Source: Treponema sp.
GTDB taxonomy: Bacteria; Spirochaetota; Spirochaetia; Treponematales; Breznakiellaceae
Assembly (NCBI GenBank): GCA_031268245.1
Contig: JAIRXN010000237.1
Location: 1-9,008 of the forward strand
Length of the DNA: 9,008 nucleotides
Direction of reading: 5' to 3'
This document shows positions 1 through 7,839 of the stretch, piece after piece. Both the position numbers and the translations under genes were made by a program. The notes below the pieces were generated by a model, which saw nothing but the letters and a program-made list of their open reading frames with translations, was not told where the DNA came from and made no database searches. How positions within the stretch are numbered: the stretch's first letter is position 1; every line of letters begins with the position of its first letter.

Positions 1-66
1 ATGTTTGTCCGTGAAGTAACCGGCTTTTATGGACAGACACTAAATAACTATCAAGGAAGTTACCCT

Positions 67-477
67 ATGTTTTCATTTGTACTCCCCCTTCTCATGGGGG
101 TTCCGGCCTCAGGCGGCGAGGGCGGCGGCAGCGCTTCGTTTTTAACAAGCCTTATCCCCTTTGCGGCGATTATCGCCATTTTCTACTTTCTTATCATCAG
201 GCCCCAGAATAAGAAGCAGAAGGATACCCAGAGAATGCTTGAAGCCCTTAAAAAGGGTGACAGGGTAGTCACCATAGGCGGCGTTCACGGGACTATTCAG
301 AGTGTCAAAGACAAGACGGTAATCGTCAGGGTCGATGAAAGTGTCAAATTGGAATTCTCAAGAAGCGCCGTTTCTTCAGTAGAGAGGGGCGAGAAAGCTG
401 AAAAAGAAGATAAAAAAGAATCCGGTGACGGTGCAGCGGAAATAGAAGATAAAAAAGATTCAGATGCCGGAGAATAA
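67..477 (+). CDS. yajC: Preprotein translocase subunit YajC
   Basis: Small inner-membrane partner of SecDF that helps form the SecDF-YajC complex next to SecYEG. From the ATG at 67 the protein has 136 residues. It has a short hydrophobic, Gly-rich N-terminus (1-24), one membrane helix (about 25-44) that ends in the family motif FYFLIIRPQNKKQK (39-52), and the conserved segment GDRVVTIGGVHGTI (64-77). A highly charged Lys/Glu/Asp tail follows (108-136). The frame stays open back to an ATG at base 1. I prefer 67 because AAGGAAG at 53-59 lies 7 bases upstream, and because the 22 extra residues do not look like YajC. secD starts two bases after the stop, so the genes are co-transcribed. The identity is secure; the start is likely but not certain. 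Confidence 0.93.
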   Translation: MFSFVLPLLMGVPASGGEGGGSASFLTSLIPFAAIIAIFYFLIIRPQNKKQKDTQRMLEALKKGDRVVTIGGVHGTIQSVKDKTVIVRVDESVKLEFSRSAVSSVERGEKAEKEDKKESGDGAAEIEDKKDSDAGE

Positions 478-479
478 GA

Positions 480-2201
480 ATGAGTAAACGTTACAGGTTC
501 GCCATCATCCTGGTGCTGATGGCGATTTGTTTTTTCTTCCTGCTTCCCAGCCTCCGCTGGTACTTTATGGTGCCCAAGGACAGGCAGACATTGGCTTTGG
601 AGTCCAGGGAGCAGATAAAGGTCTACGCATCCAGGACTGCCCAGGAAGATTTTGACCGGCTTTTCAGGCTGGCGCAGGCAGGGGAAGCTCTGCCCCCGGA
701 ATTTGCCTTTCTTGAAAAAAGGGCAAAGCGGATCTACAGAGAGGGCAGGCAGAAGGCCCCTGAGCGGTGGGACGCAAAAACGGTGCTCGGCGCTTTTTCA
801 AGCCGCAAAGAGGCCCTGGACGCGGTTGAGACTGAATACCGGGAGAAAATTTTTGCCCTCAAGGACCTCCAAAAGAATGCGGTTCAGTTGGGTCTTGACC
901 TTTCAGGCGGCCTTTCCATCGTGCTCCAGGCGGATCTGAATGCCCTCCAGGAGAGGCTCGGCCGTTCCCTTAACGATGCGGACCGGGAAGATGCAATTAA
1001 CCGGGCTCTGGAGGTGCTGAACAACCGGATCGACCGTTTCGGCCTCACCGAACCCGTGATCCGCCGGCAGGGTCAGGATCAGATCTATGTGGAGATCCCC
1101 GGAACGGCGGATCCTGAGCGGATCAATTCGATTATCATGGGCAAGGGCGGCTTGGCCTTCCACATGGTGGATTCGGAAGCTGCCGAAGCCTTTAACCTCT
1201 ATTACAATCAGCACCCCACCGGTACATTCGACTCGGAGGGGAATCTTATCGATTCTTCCATTATACCTGTCGATGTAACTATTTTGGGTGTCTATACCAA
1301 AGACCGTTACGGGCTGGACGAGTTTACCGGTTATACCGCGATAAAAAAGGAAGTCGGCCTTGACGGCAACCACATTCAGAACGCCGTAGTTGAACGGAAT
1401 AATCTGGACGGTAAGCCGGAAGTTACCTTCATGCTGGATACCGAGGGGGGGGAGATCTTCTACAAGCTCACCTCCGCCAATGTGGGTAAGCCTCTTGCCA
1501 TTGTTCTGGACGACCGGGTAAAGAGCCAGGCCACGATCCAGAGCCCCATCAGGGATGCGGTGCGGCTGACAGGTTTCGGCCTTGACGAGGCCAACAACAT
1601 CGCCCTTACCCTGAGAACCGCCGCGCTGCCCGTGGAACTGGAGGTAGCCAACCAGCAGAGTATCGGCGCCTCCCTTGGCGAAGACACCATACGGCAGGGG
1701 CTCTATGCCCTCCTCGGCGGTATCGCCGTCGTCATGGTCTTCATGCTGGTCTACTACAAGGTATCGGGAATCAACGCCATAGTGGCCCAGATTCTCAACT
1801 TCTACTTCATGTTCAGCATTCTTTCCGCGTTCAACTTTACCCTTACCCTGCCCAGTATTGCGGGTTTCATCCTGACCATCGGCATGGCGGTAGACGCCAA
1901 CGTAATCATCTTTGAGCGTATGAAGGAAGAACTCAGGCTGGGCAAAGGCCGCAAGGCGGTGATCGATTCAGGCTTCGACAAGGCTTTCTGGGCGATCATG
2001 GACTCCAACATTACTACCTTTATCGCGGCTCTCTTCCTTTCGCAGCTTGGTTCGGGGCCCATTCAGGGTTTTGCGGTAAGTCTTGCAATCGGGGTGTTCT
2101 CCTCGGTGTTTACAAGCCTCTTTGTTTCCAGGCTGATATTTGACTTCGGCACCGACGTGCTGCACAGCAAAAGTGTCTCTGTTTCCTGGAGGATCAAATG
2201 A
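480..2201 (+). CDS. secD: Protein translocase subunit SecD
   Basis: Proton-driven RND-type motor subunit that pairs with SecF and pulls preproteins out of SecYEG on the outer face of the inner membrane. It has 573 residues, somewhat shorter than the roughly 615 of E. coli. The order is: membrane helix 1 (about 7-25), a charged outer-face segment, the motif GLDLSGGLSIVLQAD (138-152), the P1 domain segment ALEVLNNRIDRFGL (176-189), RTAALPVELEV (379-389), then five more helices (about 405-425, 431-453, 456-475, 507-522, 528-553). TIGMAVDANVIIFER (466-480) holds Asp472, the counterpart of E. coli Asp519 implicated in proton coupling. GGAG at 469-472 lies 7 bases before the ATG. The stop overlaps the secF start by four bases (ATGA), pointing to translational coupling. 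An 8-G run at 1445-1452 leaves the frame intact. Confidence 0.97.
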   Translation: MSKRYRFAIILVLMAICFFFLLPSLRWYFMVPKDRQTLALESREQIKVYASRTAQEDFDRLFRLAQAGEALPPEFAFLEKRAKRIYREGRQKAPERWDAKTVLGAFSSRKEALDAVETEYREKIFALKDLQKNAVQLGLDLSGGLSIVLQADLNALQERLGRSLNDADREDAINRALEVLNNRIDRFGLTEPVIRRQGQDQIYVEIPGTADPERINSIIMGKGGLAFHMVDSEAAEAFNLYYNQHPTGTFDSEGNLIDSSIIPVDVTILGVYTKDRYGLDEFTGYTAIKKEVGLDGNHIQNAVVERNNLDGKPEVTFMLDTEGGEIFYKLTSANVGKPLAIVLDDRVKSQATIQSPIRDAVRLTGFGLDEANNIALTLRTAALPVELEVANQQSIGASLGEDTIRQGLYALLGGIAVVMVFMLVYYKVSGINAIVAQILNFYFMFSILSAFNFTLTLPSIAGFILTIGMAVDANVIIFERMKEELRLGKGRKAVIDSGFDKAFWAIMDSNITTFIAALFLSQLGSGPIQGFAVSLAIGVFSSVFTSLFVSRLIFDFGTDVLHSKSVSVSWRIK

Positions 2202-3421
2202 AGATCATCAAGTTTTCCAAATATTTCCTCCTTACGGCAATTCTTTCGATTTTTCTCTGTCTCTTCGGTCTGGCAGGATATGTCTACTTTCTGGTGAGGG
2301 ACGGTTCCGGTTTCAACATGGGCGTCGATTTCCAGGCGGGTCTTATACAGGAAGTTCAGTTTGCCCCGGAAGCCTTCGGCATCACCTGGTCGGGCAGGGG
2401 GAATGCCTCGGTCTCGTTTGACAGAAACAATATCTACATTGTCATTTCGGGCGCCGGGGTGGAAGGCAGAACCGTTCCCTTTACCCTGTCTTCTTACGGG
2501 AATCTTTCGGAACTGATCTCCGGCATGAGAGCCCAGGTTGAGGGTATCAATTTTGTTGATCTGAGTCCGGATACGGTGAATCCCCAATGGCTGCTTCACA
2601 GCGCGCAGGGGAATCCCCAACTGAGTTCCGAACCCTATGTGGTTCACTATCTGGCTCCCGGAAGCGGGGAAATCTCCATCGTTACGGTGAGGGAGGCTCT
2701 TATTCCCCTGGGAAGGACAGTTTCCGTGCAAAGCATGGGAGCCCCAGAAGACCGGCACTTCATGATCCGTCTCGAAGACAGTGAGATAGACGGCGAAGAC
2801 GGGGTGCCTGCGGACAGGATCATTGAAGCGCTGGAAAATTATCCGGGTCTGGGTTCGGTAGCGGTACTGCGCAGCGATTATGTAGGTTCCCGTTTTTCCA
2901 AGAACCTGTCGGATCGGGCAGGACTCCTGATGGCCCTTACCCTGGTGTTGATCCTTATCTACGCTTCGATCCGGTTTAAGCCGCAGTATGCCGTAAGCGC
3001 CGTGGTTGCCATTATTCATGACGCCATCATTACGGTAGCCTTTGTTGCCTGGTCGCGGCTGGAGTTCAACACAACTACTATTGCCGCAGTCCTCACGATT
3101 CTCGGCTATTCGATCAACGACACTATCGTTATCTTTGACCGTATCCGGGAAACCCGGCGGATATACCCGGACGACAGTTTTGTTGATATCTTGAACCGGG
3201 CCGTCTCGGAAACCCTCAGCCGCACGATTATTACAACCGTTACCACAATGCTGGCGGTATTATCCCTGTTCATCTTTACCACGGGTTCGATGAAGGATTT
3301 TGCCGCATGTCTTCTCGTAGGCATGGTTTCCGGCGTATACTCCACGATCTTTATTGCATCGGGCATCCTGAATTTCTGGGAAACCATAAAAATCAAACGG
3401 GCCCGGAAACGGATTGTCTAG
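2198..3421 (+). CDS. secF: Protein translocase subunit SecF
   Basis: Second half of the SecDF motor, an inner-membrane protein with six helices. It has 407 residues, clearly longer than E. coli SecF (323). Visible elements are helix 1 (about 9-32), GVDFQAG (42-48, the family's G(I/V)DFxGG), VGSRFSKNL (229-237, the VGPxxG-type motif), helices at about 241-258, 263-287, 291-313, 343-362 and 367-390, the pair HD (274-275) and GYSINDTIVIFDRIRE (303-318) with Asp308. The extra length lies in the outer-face loop between helices 1 and 2 (about 33-240). The start overlaps the secD stop, and GGAGG at 2188-2192 inside secD sits 5 bases upstream, so SecD and SecF should be made together. Two separate proteins are encoded here, not the fused SecDF seen in some bacteria. 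Confidence 0.96.
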   Translation: MKIIKFSKYFLLTAILSIFLCLFGLAGYVYFLVRDGSGFNMGVDFQAGLIQEVQFAPEAFGITWSGRGNASVSFDRNNIYIVISGAGVEGRTVPFTLSSYGNLSELISGMRAQVEGINFVDLSPDTVNPQWLLHSAQGNPQLSSEPYVVHYLAPGSGEISIVTVREALIPLGRTVSVQSMGAPEDRHFMIRLEDSEIDGEDGVPADRIIEALENYPGLGSVAVLRSDYVGSRFSKNLSDRAGLLMALTLVLILIYASIRFKPQYAVSAVVAIIHDAIITVAFVAWSRLEFNTTTIAAVLTILGYSINDTIVIFDRIRETRRIYPDDSFVDILNRAVSETLSRTIITTVTTMLAVLSLFIFTTGSMKDFAACLLVGMVSGVYSTIFIASGILNFWETIKIKRARKRIV

Positions 3422-3447
3422 CAGCCGCCTTCCCGGCCGCGTTTCCG
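3404..3447. repeat. 8-bp inverted repeat between secF and ispH
   Basis: CGGAAACG (3404-3411, last codons of secF) and CGTTTCCG (3440-3447, just before ispH) are perfect reverse complements separated by 28 bases. In RNA the right arm ends 6 bases before the ispH ATG, so a folded stem would sit next to or partly cover the ispH ribosome-binding region. No T-run follows, so it is not an intrinsic terminator. The repeat is seen directly; the regulatory role is only inference. Confidence 0.4.
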
Positions 3448-3453
3448 TGAAGT

Positions 3454-4383
3454 ATGAAGATAATCCGCGCCAAGGTTCTGGGTTTTTGTTTCGGTGTCCG
3501 CCGGGCGCTTGATATGTGCCTGGCGGAACTTGGGGCGGGGGGCCGGGTATATTCCATGGGGGCCCTTATCCACAATCCCCAGGCGATGGAAGGACTCAGG
3601 CAAAAGGGTCTTTGTCTTCTTGACGAAGATACGCTTCCCCCGTCTTTTTCAGGCGATACGGTTATCATCAGGGCCCACGGCGTGAGTCCCCTCCTGGAAG
3701 CAGAGTTGCTGCGCAGGGGAGCGCGGATTGTTGACGCTACCTGCCCCAGGGTAAAGGCGAATCAGCTCAAGGCCCGTTCTCTCTGCGGGGAAGGCTGCAG
3801 GGTGTTTCTGGCCGGAGAAAAAAACCACGGCGAAGTGATAGGACTACAGTCTTTCGCTCCCAGCTGCATCCTCGTGGAGAACGGCGGGGAAGCGGAAACC
3901 GCCGCTGCCGAATTGAAAAGAAACAGTCCCGTTTTCATCAAAACCGCTTTAATCGGACAGACCACGATCTCCGCGGGGGAATATGCGGCAATAGAAGAAA
4001 GCATAAAAAAATATTTTCCCGATCTTGAAACAGTGAACAGTATCTGTAACGCTGCCGCGGAAAGACAGGAAAGCCTCCGGGAACTGTGCGGAATGGTTGA
4101 CGCCGTCATTGTTGCCGGGGGCAGAGCTTCTTCCAATACCCGCCGTCTTTTTGCCGTTGCCCGGGCCGAAGGGAAACCCGCATGGCTTGTGGAAGATCCT
4201 TCCGGCATCGAAGAACTTGAGACGCCATATTGCGGAGATAAAGTAAATTCCCTTAAACCCCGCGGCCCGGAGAGACACTGCCTGGCCCCGTATCAAATCA
4301 TCGGACTCTGCGCCGGCGCATCCACCCCGGATGAAGTGATCGATCAAATCGAATCCAGGTTAAAAACACTTCAGGATCATTGA
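3454..4383 (+). CDS. ispH: 4-hydroxy-3-methylbut-2-enyl diphosphate reductase (IspH/LytB)
   Basis: Last enzyme of the MEP pathway: a cytoplasmic [4Fe-4S] enzyme that reduces HMBPP to IPP and DMAPP, the precursors of isoprenoids such as the undecaprenyl carrier lipid. It has 309 residues. The cluster ligands are Cys12 (GFCFGVRRA), Cys97 (DATCPRV) and Cys198 (NSICNAAAERQ). Substrate-site residues visible are His40, His75, His125 and Glu127 (NHGEV), the QTT at 169-171, Ser226-Ser227-Asn228 and Ser290 (AGASTP). Numbering up to Cys198 matches E. coli within one residue, which supports the chosen ATG although the ribosome site is weak (GAAG at 3449-3452). Between Asn228 and Ser290 the protein is about 20 residues longer than E. 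coli; the extra part is around 258-278. It starts 32 bases after secF, so it is likely in the same transcript. Confidence 0.96.
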   Translation: MKIIRAKVLGFCFGVRRALDMCLAELGAGGRVYSMGALIHNPQAMEGLRQKGLCLLDEDTLPPSFSGDTVIIRAHGVSPLLEAELLRRGARIVDATCPRVKANQLKARSLCGEGCRVFLAGEKNHGEVIGLQSFAPSCILVENGGEAETAAAELKRNSPVFIKTALIGQTTISAGEYAAIEESIKKYFPDLETVNSICNAAAERQESLRELCGMVDAVIVAGGRASSNTRRLFAVARAEGKPAWLVEDPSGIEELETPYCGDKVNSLKPRGPERHCLAPYQIIGLCAGASTPDEVIDQIESRLKTLQDH

Positions 4384-4408
4384 ATTTTTCAATTTGTTTA
4401 TGTATATT
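4380..4408 (+). promoter_or_regulatory. Candidate sigma70 promoter for valS
   Basis: TTGAAT (4380-4385) and TATATT (4403-4408) are separated by 17 bases, matching the -35 and -10 consensus at 4/6 and 5/6 positions, within a short AT-rich patch at the ispH stop. Transcription would begin near 4415, giving a leader of roughly a dozen bases before the ATG at 4427. That would exclude the upstream in-frame TTG (4394) and ATG (4400) as starts for transcripts from this promoter. Prediction by eye. Confidence 0.45.
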
Positions 4409-4426
4409 CGTGCGATAGGGGCGCAC

Positions 4427-7144
4427 ATGAAGTCTGTTGAATTAAGCAAAGCCTATGATCCGGTTTCATTTGAAGACCGAATCTATAACCAATGGAAGGA
4501 ATCCGGGGCATTTGTCCCGAGGGCATCCGCATCCTCTCAAGGCGGCGGGGAGAAAGCTCCCTACGTCATCGTAATTCCGCCCCCCAATGTTACCGGACTG
4601 CTTCACCTGGGTCACGCCCTCAACATGGCCCTGCAGGACATCGTAATCCGTTACCACCGGATGAAGGGAGAGGCTGCGCTATGGGTACCCGGTACCGATC
4701 ATGCCGGAATTGCAACCCAGAATGTGGTGGAAAAACGGCTTCACAGTCAGGGAAAGAGCCGCCACAGCCTGGGGCGGGAAAAGTTTGTTGAAGAAACCTG
4801 GAAAGTCAAAAGTGAACACCATGCTTTAATCTCAAAGCAGATAGCCCGTATGGGGCTCAGCGTGGACTGGAAAAGGGAACGTTTTACCTTTGACGAGGGC
4901 CTCTCCAGGGCTGTACGGGAAGTTTTTGTTACGCTTTATGAACGGGGGCTGCTCTACAAAGGGAACTATCTGGTGAACTGGTGTACCGGCTGCGGTACCG
5001 CCCTGGCCGACGACGAGGTTGAGCACGAGGAGATTGCCGGGAAGATGTACCATCTGCGCTACCCTGTTACCGGGGGAGGGGACCAGTGGGTGGAGCTTGC
5101 AACTACCAGGCCGGAAACCATGCTGGGGGATACTGCCGTGGCGGTTCACCCGGAAGATCCCCGCTATGCCCGGCTTATTGGAAAATCCGTGCGTCTCCCC
5201 CTTACGGACAGGGATATTCCCGTGGTGTCCGACACCTATGTAGACAGGGAATTCGGTACCGGAGTAGTGAAGATAACCCCCGCCCACGATCCCAACGACT
5301 GGGAATTGGCACAGCGGCACAATCTCCCGCTTATCAATATACTCAGCCCGGACGGCCGTCTCAATGACGAGGCGCCCGAAAAGTACCGGGGCCTCAAGGT
5401 ACAGGAAGCCCGGAAGATCGTTCTTGAGGATCTCAAGGCCGGCGGTTTCTATATTAAAGAAACAGACATTACTCATGCGGTGGGGCACTGTTACCGCTGC
5501 CATACGGTGATAGAGCCTTACCTTTCCGAGCAGTGGTTTGTCAGGATGAAGCCCCTTGCGGAGAAGGCCCTTGCAAGCTGGCGCCGGGGTGAATTTGTCT
5601 TCTATCCCAAAAAATGGGAGAACACCTACGAACACTGGCTTGAGAACATCCGCGACTGGTGCGTGAGCCGCCAGCTCTGGTGGGGCCACAGAATTCCCGC
5701 ATGGTACTGTCCGGACTGCGGCAAGACTTCCGTAGCCCGCAGCGATCCTGACTCCTGTCCCCACTGCGGTTCAAAAAACATCACACAGGATCCCGATGTA
5801 CTGGATACCTGGTTTTCAAGCTGGCTCTGGCCTTTCAGTACCCTGGGCTGGGAAAATGAATCCTGCAAAACGTCCGATTACAGAACCTTCTATCCGACCA
5901 CGGCATTGGTAACCGCCTATGACATCATCTTCTTCTGGGTAAGCCGGATGATCATGGCAGGTCTTGAGTTTACCGGCAAGGCCCCCTTCCGGGACATCTA
6001 CATTCACGGCCTTATCCGGGACAAGCAAGGCCGCAAGATGAGCAAGAGCCTGGGAAACGGCATCGATCCTCTGGAACTGGTGGATGAATTCGGCGCCGAT
6101 GCGCTCAAGTTTACTTTGGCCTTTATGTGCGCCCAGGGACAGGATCTCCTTGTGGACAGGGAATCTTTCAAAATGGGTTCCAAATTTGCCAACAAGGTCT
6201 GGAACGCCAGCCGCTATATCCTCATGAACCTGGAAGGCCGCAGCCTCGTCAATAATCCTGTCCTGCTTCCCGTAGATAAATGGATCCGCTCCCGGCTCAA
6301 CAGCGCCGCAAAAACAATGGAAGAAGACTTCCTCGCATACCGTTATAACGATGCGGCCCTGGCAGCCTATGAATACTTCTGGAACGATTTCTGCGACTGG
6401 TATGTTGAAGCCTCGAAGCTTTCCACAAAGGAAGGTGATGACAATGAAAAAGACCGGGCAGTAACGGTGCTGCTGGATGTATTGGCGGAATCCCTCAGGC
6501 TTCTTCATCCCCTTATTCCTTTTGTTACCGAAGAGATCTACGGTAAGCTTCCGAATGTTGCCGAAGGACAGCAGCTTATCCTTGCTCCCTATCCTTCGTA
6601 TAGCGATGAAAGGGCAGATCCCGAAGCGGAGGAAAACTTCCGTTTCCTCCAGGAACTGGTTACCGCCGTCCGCACACTCCGCAGCGAATGTACCCTTGCT
6701 CCCGACAAGAAGATCCGCGGGACGGTAAAGGCGGAGAGCCGCAGAACTTCTGCGCTCAAGGAAAATGCGGCCCTGGTAAGGCTTCTGGCAGGTCTCGGTG
6801 AGCTGGAGATCATCGAATCCTCCGCCGGGCACACGCATGCGGGTAAGGCTTCCCTTCCGGAAACCGGTGGAACCGCCGCACAGGGCGCCATCGCTCTTGC
6901 GGGCACGGGTTTTGAAGCCTTTATCTTTATTGCCGGGGCTGTGGACATTGCCGCTCTCAGGCAGAAATTCAGCCGGGAACTCGAAAAAGACAGAAAATTT
7001 ACCGCCTCTCTTGAGGCAAAACTAGCAAATGAAAATTTCCTGAAAAATGCTCCCCCCGAATTAGTGGAAGCGGAAAAAATCAAGCTGGCCGAAAGCTGTA
7101 GTCGTACCGGGAAACTTGAGTCTTACATCCGGGACATGGCTTAG
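4427..7144 (+). CDS. valS: Valyl-tRNA synthetase
   Basis: Class I aminoacyl-tRNA synthetase that charges tRNA-Val and edits mischarged threonine. It has 905 residues from the ATG at 4427, chosen because AGGGG (4417-4421) lies 5 bases upstream and because the family-like N-terminus begins there; the frame is open to a TTG at 4394. Domains: catalytic core with PPPNVTGLLHLGH, the HIGH signature as HLGH at 60-63; Cys pair NWCTGCG (185-190); editing domain with TTRPETMLGDTAVAVHPED (226-244) and KITPAHDPND (282-291); Cys-rich knuckles HCYRC (354-358) and CPDC...CPHC (428-447), probably zinc-binding; DVLDTWFSSWLWP (457-469); KMSKS (537-541); anticodon-binding helical domain (about 615-760); C-terminal coiled-coil tRNA arm (about 842-898, with ENFLKNAPPELVEAEKIKL). 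A low-complexity Gly/Ala/Thr stretch lies at about 797-830. It is 43 bases after ispH and 23 bases before the HD gene. Confidence 0.97.
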   Translation: MKSVELSKAYDPVSFEDRIYNQWKESGAFVPRASASSQGGGEKAPYVIVIPPPNVTGLLHLGHALNMALQDIVIRYHRMKGEAALWVPGTDHAGIATQNVVEKRLHSQGKSRHSLGREKFVEETWKVKSEHHALISKQIARMGLSVDWKRERFTFDEGLSRAVREVFVTLYERGLLYKGNYLVNWCTGCGTALADDEVEHEEIAGKMYHLRYPVTGGGDQWVELATTRPETMLGDTAVAVHPEDPRYARLIGKSVRLPLTDRDIPVVSDTYVDREFGTGVVKITPAHDPNDWELAQRHNLPLINILSPDGRLNDEAPEKYRGLKVQEARKIVLEDLKAGGFYIKETDITHAVGHCYRCHTVIEPYLSEQWFVRMKPLAEKALASWRRGEFVFYPKKWENTYEHWLENIRDWCVSRQLWWGHRIPAWYCPDCGKTSVARSDPDSCPHCGSKNITQDPDVLDTWFSSWLWPFSTLGWENESCKTSDYRTFYPTTALVTAYDIIFFWVSRMIMAGLEFTGKAPFRDIYIHGLIRDKQGRKMSKSLGNGIDPLELVDEFGADALKFTLAFMCAQGQDLLVDRESFKMGSKFANKVWNASRYILMNLEGRSLVNNPVLLPVDKWIRSRLNSAAKTMEEDFLAYRYNDAALAAYEYFWNDFCDWYVEASKLSTKEGDDNEKDRAVTVLLDVLAESLRLLHPLIPFVTEEIYGKLPNVAEGQQLILAPYPSYSDERADPEAEENFRFLQELVTAVRTLRSECTLAPDKKIRGTVKAESRRTSALKENAALVRLLAGLGELEIIESSAGHTHAGKASLPETGGTAAQGAIALAGTGFEAFIFIAGAVDIAALRQKFSRELEKDRKFTASLEAKLANENFLKNAPPELVEAEKIKLAESCSRTGKLESYIRDMA

Positions 7145-7167
7145 GCTGAAAGAGCTGAGGAGGATTC

Positions 7168-7740
7168 ATGACCACCGAAGAAATGCTGCAGCTTAAAGGA
7201 ACCCACCTTGCTCCCTACATACAGGTTGCCACAGCGCTTATCGGAAAGACGCGGGAAGGCGGGGGCAATATGTTCCGCCATCAGCTTGATACCATGGCGA
7301 TCCTTGTCGACTACGGTTACATCGATCCCGTGCTGCTTAAGGCCGCCATTGTCCATGACGTACTCGAGGACATTCCCGACTTTAACCATAACACCCTGCT
7401 CAACATCGATTACGAGAGCCACCGGGTCTACGATCTGGTGCTGGAAGTAACCCGTAATCCCGATGAGACCAAACCCGAATTTTTGACCCGAATTTACGAA
7501 ACAGGTTCCCGGAGCGCCAGGATTCTCAAGGTTGCCGACAGAATCAGTAACATGATTTCCCTGGGCTTTGTCGTGAACTACGATTTTATCGGCCGCTATA
7601 CCGAAGAAACGGTACGCTACATTTTCCCCATTGCCGCCGGGGTAGACAAAACCATGTTCAACGAACTGGAATCCCTGGTGAATTCCCGGCGCAAGTATCT
7701 GCAGGCTATCATCCCCGTTCCCGCAAGCTACGGGGTGTAA
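7168..7740 (+). CDS. Stand-alone HD-domain phosphohydrolase, similar to small (p)ppGpp hydrolases
   Basis: A 190-residue cytoplasmic protein consisting of one HD domain with no synthetase, TGS or ACT domain. The metal ligands of the RelA/SpoT and MESH1 hydrolase family are present: His38 (FRHQLD), His63-Asp64 (IVHDVLED), Glu67-Asp68, Asp124 and Asn128 (KVADRISNM). Their spacing is nearly that of human MESH1 (H35, H61-D62, E65-D66, D122, N126, from memory). The usual HxxQxRKxG run before the first His and the HP dipeptide are not kept: here the segment reads GKTREGGGNMFRHQ (26-39). The substrate could therefore be (p)ppGpp or another nucleotide. AGGAGG at 7158-7163, 4 bases before the ATG, is the strongest ribosome site in the window. 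Sitting 23 bases after valS, it is almost surely co-transcribed with the synthetase. Hydrolase fold: confident. Substrate: unproven. Confidence 0.85.
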   Translation: MTTEEMLQLKGTHLAPYIQVATALIGKTREGGGNMFRHQLDTMAILVDYGYIDPVLLKAAIVHDVLEDIPDFNHNTLLNIDYESHRVYDLVLEVTRNPDETKPEFLTRIYETGSRSARILKVADRISNMISLGFVVNYDFIGRYTEETVRYIFPIAAGVDKTMFNELESLVNSRRKYLQAIIPVPASYGV

Positions 7741-7839
7741 GGGAATCCGTCCCTGCGTGTTGCGCCACGTAAAAAACGAACCATAGTCGAATGGATGCGT
7801 AGATCCTCCTCCCGGCAGTAAAAGTTGATATGCGGCGCC

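Noticed and set aside
1..66. Extension of yajC to the ATG at base 1
   Set aside because: The 22 extra residues do not resemble YajC, and the ATG at 67 has a well-spaced ribosome site. Sequence before base 1 is not available, so it cannot be excluded fully.
2063..3019. Long minus-strand open frame of 318 codons opposite secD/secF
   Set aside because: It lies wholly opposite well-conserved coding sequence, shows no recognisable motif, and has no plausible gene context.
4394..4426. Upstream TTG/ATG starts for valS
   Set aside because: They overlap the predicted promoter, lack a ribosome site, and add residues not typical of ValRS.
5816..6838. Minus-strand open frame of 340 codons opposite valS
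   Set aside because: It is a mirror of valS codon structure with no domain signature; the similar frame at 4832-5764 is rejected for the same reason.
7740..7754. AGGGA/TCCCT hairpin after the HD gene as a terminator
   Set aside because: Only a five-pair stem and no T-run follows. The nearby CGTG/CACG hairpin (7756-7769) is followed by A, not T.
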